Assembly (NCBI RefSeq): GCF_014145675.1
Contig: NZ_JACGZW010000007.1
Location: 466,752 to 530,751 of the forward strand
Origin: Amycolatopsis dendrobii
Lineage (GTDB): Bacteria > Actinomycetota > Actinomycetes > Mycobacteriales > Pseudonocardiaceae
Direction: 5' to 3'
Length of the DNA stretch: 64,000 nt
The first letter of the stretch is position 1; each line of letters opens with the position of its first letter. The position numbers and the translations under genes are program-made. Below, piece after piece: positions 8,142 through 17,135 of the stretch. A model generated the notes under the pieces. It made no database searches. It was given only the letters and a program-made list of their open reading frames with translations, and had not been told where the DNA came from.

Positions 8142-9545
8142 GTGGCGGTGACCGATGACCGCGGTCCGGCGTACGCGGAGTCCGATCCGGGTCCGAGCGA
8201 CCCCGGCCCTGGCGGGTTCGACCGCCAGCCGCCGCAGGACATCGCGGCGGAGCAGTCAGTGCTCGGCGGCATGCTGCTGTCGAAGGACGCGGTCGCCGAC
8301 GTCATCGAGGCGCTCGGCCCCGGCGACTTCTACCGGCCCGCGCACCAGGCCGTGTACGACTGCATCCTCGACCTCTACGGCCGAGGCGAACCGGCCGACC
8401 CGATCACCGTGGCGGCCGAACTGGAGCGGCGCGGCGAACTCGGCCGCGTCGGCGGCGCGCCGTACCTGCACACCCTCATCGCGACCGTGCCCACCGCGGC
8501 CAACGCGGGCTACTACGCCGAGATCGTGTCCGAGAAGGCGGTGCTGCGCCGTCTCGTGGAGGCGGGCACGCGCATCGTGCAGTACGGCTACGGCGCGGCC
8601 GCGGCCGACGGCGCGAACATCGACGAGGTCGTCGACCGTGCGCAGGCCGCGATCTACGACGTCACCGAGCGCCGCACGAGCGAGGACTACGTCGCGCTGG
8701 AGGACCTGCTCCAGCCGACCATGGACGAGATCGACGCGATCGCCTCGCGCGGCGGCCAGTCCCAGGGCATCCCGACCGGATTCGCCGACTTCGACGAGCT
8801 GACCAACGGCCTGCACCCCGGCCAGATGATCATCGTCGCGGCCCGGCCCGGTGTCGGCAAGTCGACTCTCGGCCTGGACTTTGTCCGTTCCGCGTCCATC
8901 AAACACGGCCTGACCAGCGTCATCTTCTCGCTGGAAATGAGCCGGACCGAGATCGTGATGCGCATGCTGTCGGCCGAGGCGAAAATCCGCCTCGCCGACA
9001 TGCGCGGCGGCAAGATGTCCGACGACGACTGGACGCGGCTGGCCCGGCGGATGAGCGAGGTGTCGGAGGCCCCGCTGTTCGTCGACGACTCGCCGAACAT
9101 GACGATGATGGAGATCCGCGCGAAGGCCCGCCGGCTCAAGCAGCGGCACGACCTCAAGCTCGTGGTCGTCGACTATCTGCAGCTGATGACGTCCGGCAAG
9201 CGCGTCGAATCACGGCAGCAAGAAGTCTCGGAGTTCTCCCGTCAGCTCAAGCTGCTGGCGAAGGAGATCGAGGTGCCGGTGATCGCGATCTCCCAGCTGA
9301 ACCGTGGTCCGGAACAGCGCACCGACAAGAAGCCGATGCTGTCGGACCTGCGTGAATCCGGCTCCCTGGAGCAGGACGCGGACATCGTCATCCTGATCAA
9401 CCGCCCGGACGCCTGGGAACGTGACGACCCGCGCGCCGGGGAGGCCGACCTGATCCTGGCGAAGCACCGTGCGGGTCCGACGAGCACGATCGTGGTCGCG
9501 CACCAGCTGCACTACAGCCGGTTCGCCGACCTGGCCCACGACTGA
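8142..9545 (+). CDS. dnaB: Replicative DNA helicase DnaB
   Basis: 467 residues from GTG 8142, nine bases after GAGGGGAGGTG. The N-terminal helical domain (PPQDIAAEQSVLGGMLLS) is followed by a linker and the RecA-like motor domain with Walker A ARPGVGKST, Walker B LVVVDYLQLM and the conserved SQLNRGPE and DLRESGSLEQDADI segments. It forms the hexameric ring that unwinds DNA at the fork. Mycobacterial dnaB genes often carry inteins at these motifs; here the Walker A and downstream motifs are uninterrupted. It is preceded by 700 bases holding DnaA boxes. Confidence 0.96.
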   Translation: MAVTDDRGPAYAESDPGPSDPGPGGFDRQPPQDIAAEQSVLGGMLLSKDAVADVIEALGPGDFYRPAHQAVYDCILDLYGRGEPADPITVAAELERRGELGRVGGAPYLHTLIATVPTAANAGYYAEIVSEKAVLRRLVEAGTRIVQYGYGAAAADGANIDEVVDRAQAAIYDVTERRTSEDYVALEDLLQPTMDEIDAIASRGGQSQGIPTGFADFDELTNGLHPGQMIIVAARPGVGKSTLGLDFVRSASIKHGLTSVIFSLEMSRTEIVMRMLSAEAKIRLADMRGGKMSDDDWTRLARRMSEVSEAPLFVDDSPNMTMMEIRAKARRLKQRHDLKLVVVDYLQLMTSGKRVESRQQEVSEFSRQLKLLAKEIEVPVIAISQLNRGPEQRTDKKPMLSDLRESGSLEQDADIVILINRPDAWERDDPRAGEADLILAKHRAGPTSTIVVAHQLHYSRFADLAHD

Positions 9546-9783
9546 CCCGAGCCCTCGGACCGGCGCTGCTGGCCACCAGTCCGCTGCGGGGTCGCGTGCA
9601 TGGGTGCAGTGCTGGTCGCTGCGCACGCACAATGGATCACGCCATCGTCGTGACCGCTGTGCTCGCGGGGAGCCGCGCAGGAGCTCGGTCAATTTGGCGG
9701 GCTCACGCTGATCAGCACCTCAACGCCCGAGCGGCGGCGCAACTTCGGCCACCCGCGGCCGGTGGAAGCGTCTCGCGGTCAGG

Positions 9784-10317
9784 TCAGGACCGGCCGCCGG
9801 GTGCCCAGTCATGCACCTCGATCGCGGCGTAGTGCTCCGCAGTAAGGAGTCCGCGGGCGGCGTCGGCATCGGCGGCTTGCGCTAAGGCTGCTGTGCCGAG
9901 CCACGCGGTGCCGTCGTCGGACCACAGCGGGCCGTAGGCGATCAAGGACGCCGTGTCGGACGGTTCGAGGTCGACGGCGGGGCCGGAACCCAAGCCCAGC
10001 ACCAAATACAGGTTCGCCGCCTCCGGATCACCGGGGAATTCCCACATGGTGCGGCCGAGAGCGTTGTCCCAGCGGCGGATCAGGACGTCCCGGTAGGCAC
10101 CGGCCTGATAATTCGGTTCCGCGAAAGCGAATTCGCGGGCCGCGGCGGCGTCCGGGAGGTCGACGATGTGCACGCTGCCGGTCGGCACTTCGCCGTCGAG
10201 GGTCGGGCCGCGGGCAATCAACTCGAAACCATCCATATAGGACCAATGCGCCTCGAGCAGCTCGACGCGCAACGCGGCGGAGCCTGGGCGGTCCCGGTGA
10301 TAGCAGAAGAACTTCAC
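9784..10317 (-). CDS. YCII-domain protein
   Basis: 177 residues if started at GTG 10317, where the domain begins (VKFFCYHRDRPGS); no good ribosome site is visible, so the start is uncertain. Residues 1-95 match the YCII-related fold (EAHWSYMDGF, RGPTLDG, TGSVHIVDLPDA, FAEPNYQAG), a small dimeric alpha/beta fold related to muconolactone isomerase. The remaining 80 residues look like a second, divergent copy (SLIAYGPLWSDDG, ARGLLTAEHYAAIEVHDW). Divergently arranged with the dioxygenase gene, 103 bases apart, so the two may share control. Substrate unknown. Confidence 0.75.
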   Translation of the reverse strand: MKFFCYHRDRPGSAALRVELLEAHWSYMDGFELIARGPTLDGEVPTGSVHIVDLPDAAAAREFAFAEPNYQAGAYRDVLIRRWDNALGRTMWEFPGDPEAANLYLVLGLGSGPAVDLEPSDTASLIAYGPLWSDDGTAWLGTAALAQAADADAARGLLTAEHYAAIEVHDWAPGGRS

Positions 10318-10392
10318 CGGCCGAGTTTGCCGCACCGAGGACACCGCCGAGGACGAATTCGCCAAGTCCGCGAACGAGGCGTACCGTAGTAG

Positions 10393-10404
10393 TTGAAGTT
10401 TCAA
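10393..10404. promoter_or_regulatory. Short inverted repeat before the dioxygenase gene
   Basis: TTGAA-GT-TTCAA lies 17 bases before the dioxygenase ATG and just ahead of its GGAGG box. It sits in the intergenic space shared with the divergent YCII gene and could be an operator for a MarR- or HxlR-type repressor; no such regulator is adjacent. Confidence 0.3.
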
Positions 10405-10420
10405 ACACTTGGAGGCAGTC

Positions 10421-11200
10421 ATGGCGACCCGCACCCCGGTCCTGTACCTGAGCCACGGTGCGCCGCCGCTCGCCGACGACGCGACGTGGACCCGCCAGCT
10501 CGCGGAATGGTCCGCTGACCTGGCGAAACCTCGTGCGATCCTGGTCGTTTCGGCGCACTGGGAAGAGGCACCGCTGACGCTCGGGGCAACCACGACGGTC
10601 CCGCTCGTCTACGACTTCTGGGGCTTCCCCGAGCGCTACTACGAGGTCAAATACGCCGCACCCGGTGCGCCGGAGCTCGCCGCGCAGGTGCGCAAGCTGC
10701 TGCATTCGACCCACACCCCGGTGCACGACGCCCCAGATCGCGGCCTCGACCACGGCGCGTACGTCCCGCTGGTCGAGATGTTCCCCGACGCCGACGTCCC
10801 GGTCCTGCAGATTTCCATGCCCTCGCTCGACCCGCGGGCGCTCTACGACCTCGGCCGCAAGCTCGCGCCGCTGCGCGACGAGGGCGTGCTGATCATCGGC
10901 AGCGGATTCTTCACCCACAACCTCCGCGCGATGCAGGAAGTCAACGGCACCAACGGAACCCCGCCGGGATGGTCCGCGGAATTCGACCACTGGGGCGACG
11001 AGGTGCTGCGCGCCCGCGACCTCGACGCGTTGCTCGACTTCCAGCACAAGGCTCCCGCCGCCGCGATGGCGCACCCGCGGATCGAGCACTTCGCACCGCT
11101 GTTCGTGTCGCTCGGCGCCAGCTCGGCCGAAGGCGAGGGCCGCACGGTGATCGACGGTTTCTGGCACGGCCTGGCGAAGCGTTCGCTCGAATTCTCCTGA
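10421..11200 (+). CDS. LigB-type extradiol ring-cleavage dioxygenase (DODA family)
   Basis: 259 residues, ATG 10421 after GGAGG at 10411-10415. The protein shows the 4,5-DOPA extradiol dioxygenase family pattern: YLSHGAPPLA at the N-terminus, VSAHWEE, DRGLDHGAYVPL and GSGFFTHNL, which supply the conserved His residues and nearby acid that bind the metal. Family members open catechol-type rings with non-haem iron or zinc. Length is typical. The true substrate is not evident; the divergent YCII protein could act on the product, as YCII-fold proteins occur with aromatic degradation genes. A strong hairpin follows. Confidence 0.85.
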   Translation: MATRTPVLYLSHGAPPLADDATWTRQLAEWSADLAKPRAILVVSAHWEEAPLTLGATTTVPLVYDFWGFPERYYEVKYAAPGAPELAAQVRKLLHSTHTPVHDAPDRGLDHGAYVPLVEMFPDADVPVLQISMPSLDPRALYDLGRKLAPLRDEGVLIIGSGFFTHNLRAMQEVNGTNGTPPGWSAEFDHWGDEVLRARDLDALLDFQHKAPAAAMAHPRIEHFAPLFVSLGASSAEGEGRTVIDGFWHGLAKRSLEFS

Positions 11201-11213
11201 CCCAGCACAAAAA

Positions 11214-11246
11214 ACGGGCCCGGAAGCACGTGGCTTCCGGGCCCGT
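11214..11246. terminator. Terminator hairpin between convergent genes
   Basis: A perfect 14-bp stem, ACGGGCCCGGAAGC with GCTTCCGGGCCCGT, around a short ACGTG loop. On the minus strand it is followed by TTTTTTG, so it is a full Rho-independent terminator for the large repeat protein gene and also blocks read-through from the dioxygenase side. Confidence 0.85.
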
Positions 11247-11281
11247 CCGGGTTATCCCCGGCTCGCTTCAGGCGAAGCGGT

Positions 11282-14200
11282 TCACTTCTTGAAGATGCCG
11301 GTCAGCTTCGCGGCCAGCTTCTGGAACGCACCCAGCGGGGCGGTCGCGTCACCGGCCGCCGGAGTGGTCGGCAGGGTCGTCGGCGCACCCGGGACGGCGG
11401 GCAGCGCGGTGACGGCAGGCAGCTGGTTCAGCGTCGGCAGCGAGGTCTTCACCGGCAGCTGAGCGGGAACGGCCGGAACGTCAGCGCGCTCGGCACCCGC
11501 ACCCGGCAGGGCCGGAACGCCCGGCAGAGCCGGAACGGCCGGGGCCGACGGCAGGTGGATGCCGTTCTGCAGCCCGGACACCGACGGCAGCACCGAAGCA
11601 CCCTTCAGCTGGTTCAGCTGACCCAGCGCGGACAGGCCGCTGACCTGCGGCACGTCGGCCCGCTCGGCACCCGGCAACGCCGGGGCGGGCAGCGTGGTGG
11701 CGGTGGGCAGACCCGACAGGCCCGGCAGCGCCGGGGCCGAGGGCAGCGACGGAGCGGCCGAGGAACCGCCCGGCAGACCCGGCACGGCGGGCAGCGCGGG
11801 GAGCTCGTCGGCACCCATCTCGCCGCCGATCGGCACGTCGATGGCAGGCGGCTCTTCGACGTCGGTCGCGTTGGGGGCCTCGGCGGTGGCCACGCCGAGC
11901 ACCTCCAGCGGAACGCCGAAGACCTGCACCAGCGCACCCAGCGGGTGGTAGTAGTCGAAGCCGGACAGCGCCGAGCCGGTGCCGTCGGTGTGGGTGGCGT
12001 CGTCGCCGTCGGTCACGTTGGTGACGTTGTCGCCGACCGCGTGCGCCACGCCGCCCGCGGCGACCCCGTCGCCGAAGACCTGCGCGACGGCCGGGACCGG
12101 GAGGTCGAGGATGTCGCCCGAGATCGAGCCCTCGGTGCCCGAGGTGGCGTCTTCGCCGGCGTCGGTCACGACGGTGTTGTTCATGGCGTCGCCCGAGGAC
12201 ACGCCCGCCGCGGAAACCGCGTCGCCGAAGACCTGCGCCACCGGTGCGGCGTCCGCGCCGACGATGTCGCCCGCGACCGCGCCGCCGTCACCGTCGGTGG
12301 TGGCGGTGCCGCCCGACGTCGAGGTGACGTCGTTGGTGGCGGTGCCGTGGCCGATCGCGCCCCCGGCGACCCCGTCGCCGAAGATCCCGCCCGCACCGGC
12401 GATCGGCGCCTTGACGATGTTGCCGGCGAGCGCGCCGTCCTTGCCGTCGGCGGTGGCGTTGCCGCCCGCCTTCGAGTCGGTCAGGTTGTCCGACATGCCG
12501 GTGCCGATGCCGGCCACCGAGCCGCCGACGCCGTGGCCCTGCACCGGCAGCGAGACCGGAGCCTCGACGAGGTTGCCCGCACCCGCGCCGCCGGCGCCGG
12601 TCGCGTGCACGTCCTGGCCCGCGGTGGAGGTGGTGTCGTTGCTGGCCTTGCCGTGGCCCTGGCCGACGAACGAGCCGCCGATGCCGAACAGCTGCACCGG
12701 GGTCGACACCGGGACGGTGCCGAGGTTCGAGCTGAGGAAGCCGTTGTCGTCAGCGGTGTTGCCGCCGCCGCCCGCCTTCACGACCTTGGTCTCGGAGCCG
12801 TCGGCCGAGCCCTGCCCGATGAACGAACCGCCCACGCCGAACACCTCGGCCGGCGCGGCAACCGGGACCTGCACGATGTTGCCCGAGCCGGACGAGTCGT
12901 TGCCCTGGGTGCCGTCGTAGTTGCCCGCGGTGACGGTCTTGGTCTCGGTCGAGGTGCCCGAGGCGTTGCCGATGTGGCTGCCGCCGATGCCGTGCACCTC
13001 GGGGGCACCCGCGACCTGGGTGTTGACGATGTTGCCGGTCAGCGTCGAGCCGTTGCCGGTGGTGTAGCTGCCGTCGCCGGAGGTGGCGGTGGTGGTGTTG
13101 TCGCAGTTGGCGACCGCGCGGCCGATGTAGGTGCCGCCCACGCCGCACGCCTCGACCGGGAGCGCCACTGCCGGGTCGACCACGTTGGCCGAACCGGCGG
13201 CGTCGTTGCCGGTGGTCTTCACGAAGCCGCCGGAGGTGGCGGTGGTCTCGTGCGTGGAGGAGGACGCCTGGCGGTCGAGCGCCTGGCCGGTGGTGGCGTT
13301 GCCGATCCACGAGCCGGCGACGGACGCGACGTTCGCGACCGGGCTGGCCTGCGCGGCGGCGGCGTTGCCGGACAGGAACGACTGGTCCCCGTCGGTCTCG
13401 ATGTAGGTCGGGATGCCCTTCAGGCTGCCCGGACGGGTGTCGCCCGCCTTGGCGTCGGCCGAGGAGTTGGACGTGGAGTCCGCGTCCGAGCCCCACACGC
13501 CGCCCGCGTTGCCGTTGAACTTGACCGGCAGCGCGATCGGAGCGCCGACCACGTTGCCGCTGCCCGCGGCGCCCTTGCCGTTGGACTTCATCGAACCGCC
13601 GGAGGTGGCGGTCGTGTCGGCGTTGTACCCGCCGCTGTAGGCGTTGCCGAGGATCCAGGACGCGGCGTTGCCGGTCACCTGGACCGGGGTCGCGAACTGG
13701 CCGCCGACGACGTTGCCGGACAGGCCGGAGCCCTCGCCGGTGGTGTCGATGTTGCCGGTCTCGCTGGTGCTCTGGTGCGCCGAACCGCCGTGCACCGCAC
13801 CGCTGCCGCCAGCCAGGCCGACGCCGTTGCCCGCGATCTGCACCGGGAGCGCGTAGTCGAGCGCCACGACGTTGCCCGCGATGCCGGAGTACTTGCCGTC
13901 GGTCGCGACGTCCTGGTTGTGGCTGTAGGTCTGGTCGTGGTCGCCGCCCTGCACGTGGGCGTCGCCGATGACGCCGACCGCGTTGTCCACGACCTGGATC
14001 GGGACGACGACGTCGCCGTTGACCTTGTTGCCCTTGAACGCGTCGTGGGTCGGCGTGATCTGCCGGGGCGCGTCAGCCTTCGGGAGGCTGTCGGTCAGGC
14101 TGCCCGCGGAGCCGCCGGGCGTCTTCGCCGAGGCGAGCGCTCCCTTGACGGCGGAGGTGACGGGCTTGGTGCTGATCTCGTTGTGGTGCGCCGGGAGGTC

Positions 14201-14389
14201 GACCTGCCCGAGCGGGGTGCCGATCGCGTTGTTGGCCTCGTCGATCGGGACGGTGACGTTGAGATCCAGCGGGGAGGCCGGGGTGTCCGGGTTGACGTTC
14301 TCGTCGGCCGAGGCGATGCCGGTGCCCAGCATCAGCAACCCACCCGTGACCAACGCGGTCTGGAGTCCGCGCTTTGCCCAGGTCTGCAT
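11282..14389 (-). CDS. Large secreted protein with about 14 chaplin-like repeats
   Basis: 1035 residues from ATG 14389, with AAGGAG nine bases upstream; an in-frame ATG at 14407 is possible. A signal peptide (MQTWAKRGLQTALVTGG..., TGIASADE) leads to a unique region, then from about residue 122 to 833 roughly 14 repeats of about 52 residues. The repeat core reads SGNVV-x3-x-ALPV-x3-GN followed by a glycine-rich turn and a Thr/Ser/Asp-rich spacer. This resembles the chaplin domain of streptomycete aerial-hypha surface proteins, but only the sixth repeat keeps two cysteines (EACGVGG ... VANCDN). The last 200 residues are Pro/Leu/Ala-rich and end in a basic amphipathic segment (KLAAKLTGIFKK). No LPXTG anchor. 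Likely an extracellular structural or amyloid-type protein; function inferred. Confidence 0.65.
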   Translation of the reverse strand: MQTWAKRGLQTALVTGGLLMLGTGIASADENVNPDTPASPLDLNVTVPIDEANNAIGTPLGQVDLPAHHNEISTKPVTSAVKGALASAKTPGGSAGSLTDSLPKADAPRQITPTHDAFKGNKVNGDVVVPIQVVDNAVGVIGDAHVQGGDHDQTYSHNQDVATDGKYSGIAGNVVALDYALPVQIAGNGVGLAGGSGAVHGGSAHQSTSETGNIDTTGEGSGLSGNVVGGQFATPVQVTGNAASWILGNAYSGGYNADTTATSGGSMKSNGKGAAGSGNVVGAPIALPVKFNGNAGGVWGSDADSTSNSSADAKAGDTRPGSLKGIPTYIETDGDQSFLSGNAAAAQASPVANVASVAGSWIGNATTGQALDRQASSSTHETTATSGGFVKTTGNDAAGSANVVDPAVALPVEACGVGGTYIGRAVANCDNTTTATSGDGSYTTGNGSTLTGNIVNTQVAGAPEVHGIGGSHIGNASGTSTETKTVTAGNYDGTQGNDSSGSGNIVQVPVAAPAEVFGVGGSFIGQGSADGSETKVVKAGGGGNTADDNGFLSSNLGTVPVSTPVQLFGIGGSFVGQGHGKASNDTTSTAGQDVHATGAGGAGAGNLVEAPVSLPVQGHGVGGSVAGIGTGMSDNLTDSKAGGNATADGKDGALAGNIVKAPIAGAGGIFGDGVAGGAIGHGTATNDVTSTSGGTATTDGDGGAVAGDIVGADAAPVAQVFGDAVSAAGVSSGDAMNNTVVTDAGEDATSGTEGSISGDILDLPVPAVAQVFGDGVAAGGVAHAVGDNVTNVTDGDDATHTDGTGSALSGFDYYHPLGALVQVFGVPLEVLGVATAEAPNATDVEEPPAIDVPIGGEMGADELPALPAVPGLPGGSSAAPSLPSAPALPGLSGLPTATTLPAPALPGAERADVPQVSGLSALGQLNQLKGASVLPSVSGLQNGIHLPSAPAVPALPGVPALPGAGAERADVPAVPAQLPVKTSLPTLNQLPAVTALPAVPGAPTTLPTTPAAGDATAPLGAFQKLAAKLTGIFKK

Positions 14390-14499
14390 GGGATTTTTCT
14401 CCTTCATATCGGGGTCCCTTGCGGGTTTGTGGCGGTGCGACCTTGTCGTCAGGAATGCACCGGGGAATGCGTGCGCGGAAATTGCGCAGCGCGCGAAAA

Positions 14500-14572
14500 A
14501 CCCGCGGGGTATCTGTCGATGACGGCGACGGCACACGAAGGCGGCCGTGGGTACGTCAAAGACCCCGCGGGT
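14500..14572 (-). terminator. Spaced inverted repeat with T tract after the 14581-15615 gene
   Basis: Perfect 11-bp arms ACCCGCGGGGT (14500-14510) and ACCCCGCGGGT (14562-14572). Read on the minus strand the second arm is followed by TTTTTCGCGC, so the structure can act as a terminator for the secreted-protein gene ending at 14581. The 51-base loop is unusually large. Confidence 0.45.
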
Positions 14573-14580
14573 GAAGTGGA

Positions 14581-15615
14581 TCAGTCAGGAGTGACGCCGG
14601 GCTGCTCGCCCGGGGTGCGCGGCGTGTGCGCGAGGCCGGTGCGGGTCGAACCCGCCACGGCGTTGTCGACGGCGGCGACGACCCAGGAGGGAACGCCGAA
14701 GTTCAAGCCGTCGAGGTGTCCGCCGGGCGCGGTGCTGCCACCGGCCGGGGAGTTCGGGATGGAAAGCGGCGCGGCGGGAAGCTGCGCCGGGGAGAACGGA
14801 GCGCCGGGCAGACCGCGGTCGCCGCCGTGGTGGCGCTGCGGCAGTTCGGCTCCCTGCACCGGATCCGCGGACTGCGCGGCGTCCATCGCCGGAAAGACCG
14901 ACTGCAGTGCGTCGGACGTGGTCATCGCTGCGGCACCGAGGTTTTGCTCCGCCTCGGCGGGCTGCTCCGGAACGCCGGGCGCGGGAAGCTGCTCGGAACC
15001 GGGAACCGGGGCCGAGGGCAGTTTCGGCAGGTCGACCAGGTTGGAGGGAGCGCTCGGGTCGAGCAGATCCCACAGCTTCCGGCCGAAATCCTGTGCGGCG
15101 GGCGGCGGAGTGGTCGCGTCGGCGATCACCTGGCGGGCGTCCTCCGGCTTGCGCGCGATGTGCTCGAGCGAGCCGAGCGTGCGCTCCACCGGCTTGACGA
15201 CCGCGTGCTGGCCGAGGTCGCTCACCGCGTCGCTGACCTTTCCGGCGGCCTCCTGGCTGCCGGCGAGATCGTCGCGGTGCGCGCCGAACTGGTCGAGCGA
15301 GCAGGCGGGCCGCGACGTGCCTGGTTCAGACCACGTGGTGGCTCCCTGGCCGCACGACGAAAGCCCTTGCACCGCACCGGTGACGTCGCCAGCGAACCGG
15401 GCCGCGCCGTCGGTGACGTCGCCGATTCCGGCGGCCGTCGCGTCGGTGACCGGCGTGACGCTCGCGTCGACCGGGTCCGCCGAAGCGGCGGAAGAGGAGA
15501 CGGTCCACGCGGCCGCGGTGGCCGCGAGCGCGCCGCCGACGACGAACAACGCACGCGACGCGAGACGGCCGAAGCGCGTCACGCCTCGCCTCTCGTGCAC
15601 AGCGTCGTTCGTCAC
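14581..15615 (-). CDS. Secreted protein of unknown function
   Basis: 344 residues from GTG 15615, with GAGGAG about nine bases upstream. The N-terminus has a basic region (VHERRGVTRFGRLASR), a hydrophobic core and SSAASADP, a likely signal peptidase site. The mature chain has two cysteines (LSSCGQG, RPACSLD), a helical middle (EAAGKVSDAVSDLGQHAV, ARQVIADATTPP) and a Pro/Gly-rich second half. No known domain is recognised. It lies upstream of the chaplin-like repeat gene on the same strand, about 190 bases away with a terminator-like repeat between, and may belong to the same surface layer. Confidence 0.65.
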   Translation of the reverse strand: MTNDAVHERRGVTRFGRLASRALFVVGGALAATAAAWTVSSSAASADPVDASVTPVTDATAAGIGDVTDGAARFAGDVTGAVQGLSSCGQGATTWSEPGTSRPACSLDQFGAHRDDLAGSQEAAGKVSDAVSDLGQHAVVKPVERTLGSLEHIARKPEDARQVIADATTPPPAAQDFGRKLWDLLDPSAPSNLVDLPKLPSAPVPGSEQLPAPGVPEQPAEAEQNLGAAAMTTSDALQSVFPAMDAAQSADPVQGAELPQRHHGGDRGLPGAPFSPAQLPAAPLSIPNSPAGGSTAPGGHLDGLNFGVPSWVVAAVDNAVAGSTRTGLAHTPRTPGEQPGVTPD

Positions 15616-15914
15616 AGGTGATTTCTCCTCAAGGGTAAAAAATGATTTCGGTTTTTGGCGGGAACAGCACAGTTCCGCGGTGGTGCAAAACCGAGACAAC
15701 CAAATTTGTGGGCCGCCGCGCATCCTTGACACGGCTTGATGCCACCATCGTGTGAACAACACAGAGTGTGGCCGGGTCTCACGATGGGTCATCCCCGGAG
15801 AAGACGGCCGGTTACTCCGGAGTCGGTTCGCGCGACCGCGGCGAAGCGGTGATTCGCGCCCTGCCCCGGGCGATCCGCCCGGTTTCGGTCGACGGGGCCG
15901 ATACGGTTGACCCC
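15616..15914. other. Divergent intergenic region with promoters
   Basis: About 300 bases between two divergent genes, noticeably less GC-rich than its surroundings in the part next to the secreted-protein gene. It contains an inverted repeat GGAAC-AGCACA-GTTCC at 15661-15676 and a TTGACA hexamer near 15726. No gene is supported here. Confidence 0.4.
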
Positions 15915-17135
15915 GTGAGCCAGCCAGGGCGCGGACAACGCGAACAACCGTCCCTTTCCGAACCAGTCGTCGACGTCACCGGCTTCATCCCGCGCGGCCT
16001 GCGCGTATCCGCCGCGCTGTCGTGGCGGTTCATCGTGGTGATCGCCGCGTTGTACGCGGTGGTGTGGCTGCTGGGCTACCTCGCCTCGGTCGTGGTGCCG
16101 GTATCGATCGCGCTGCTGCTTTCGGCACTGCTGGCCCCGGCGGTGTCGCGGCTCGTGCAGATCCGTTTCCCACGCGGGCTGGCCACGGCGATCGTGCTCG
16201 TGGCCGGGCTCGCGGTGCTCGGCGGCTTGCTGACCTTCGTGATCACCCAGTTCTCCAGCGGGCTTCCGGAACTGCAGCAGCAGCTGACCACGAGCCTCAA
16301 CCAGATCAAGGACTGGCTGATCAACGGTCCGCTGCACCTGCGCCAGGAGCAGATCCAGGACTTCATCAACCAGGCCATCGGCTTCCTGCAGAACAACCAG
16401 GCCTCGATCACCACCACCGCGCTGACCACCGCGGGCACCGTCGGCGAGATCCTCACCGGCTTCGTGCTGACGCTCTTCGTCACGATCTTCTTCCTCGCCG
16501 GCGGCGACGGCATCTGGTCGTTCCTGGTGCGCGGCGTGCCGAACCGGGTGCGCAAGCGCGTGGACGTGGCGGGACGGCGCGGTTTCGCGTCGCTGGTCAG
16601 CTACATCCGCGCGACCGCCGCGGTGGCCGTGGTCGACGCGGTCGGCATCGGCATCGGGCTGTGGATCGTCGGCGTGCCGCTGGTGATCCCGCTGGCGACG
16701 CTGGTGTTCCTCGGCGCGTTCATCCCGATCATCGGCGCGCTGATCACCGGCGGCGTCGCGGTGCTGATCGCGCTCGTGTCGAAGGGCGTCATCGGCGCGG
16801 TGGTCGTGCTGGCCATCGTGGTCGGCGTGATGCAGCTGGAAAGCCATGTGCTGCAGCCGCTGCTGCTCGGCCGCGCGGTGCGGCTGCACCCGCTCGCGGT
16901 GGTGCTGGCGATCGCCACCGGCCTGGTCGCCGCGGGGATCGCGGGCGCGCTGCTCGCGGTGCCGCTGCTGGCCGTGCTCAACGCCGGGGTCCGGTCGCTG
17001 CTGCACGAACACGATCCGGATCCGGCGACCGTCGACGCGCTGCACAGCCAAGCCGCCAACCCGAACAACGATCCGGCAGAGGGCGCGGACGGTGGCTCCG
17101 AAGAAGGCACAGAAAGCACAGAAGACGAGAAGTGA
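15915..17135 (+). CDS. AI-2E family (PerM/YdiK-type) transporter
   Basis: 406 residues from GTG 15915 (VSQPGRGQREQ). The arrangement fits the AI-2E exporter family: paired N-terminal helices (FIVVIAALYAVVWLLGYLA), a soluble helical insert (about residues 115-190, rich in Gln/Asn), then five or six helices including the conserved GAFIPIIGALITGG. The C-terminal tail is acidic and cytoplasmic. Family members move small molecules or sodium; the substrate here is not known. Its stop overlaps the start of the histidine kinase gene (GTGA), so transporter and two-component system are one transcription unit. Confidence 0.85.
   Translation: MSQPGRGQREQPSLSEPVVDVTGFIPRGLRVSAALSWRFIVVIAALYAVVWLLGYLASVVVPVSIALLLSALLAPAVSRLVQIRFPRGLATAIVLVAGLAVLGGLLTFVITQFSSGLPELQQQLTTSLNQIKDWLINGPLHLRQEQIQDFINQAIGFLQNNQASITTTALTTAGTVGEILTGFVLTLFVTIFFLAGGDGIWSFLVRGVPNRVRKRVDVAGRRGFASLVSYIRATAAVAVVDAVGIGIGLWIVGVPLVIPLATLVFLGAFIPIIGALITGGVAVLIALVSKGVIGAVVVLAIVVGVMQLESHVLQPLLLGRAVRLHPLAVVLAIATGLVAAGIAGALLAVPLLAVLNAGVRSLLHEHDPDPATVDALHSQAANPNNDPAEGADGGSEEGTESTEDEK

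Noticed and set aside
8821..9545. Possible intein in dnaB
   Set aside because: The motifs are continuous and the protein length is normal, so no intein is present.
15325..15340. CACGTG core in the secreted-protein gene
   Set aside because: Flanks (GACCACGTGGTGG) do not match parS beyond the core, and such cores recur by chance.
11555..15739. Very long plus-strand frame opposite the two secreted-protein genes
   Set aside because: It is the antisense image of the repeat protein (Arg/Gly/Val-rich); no start signal or domain.
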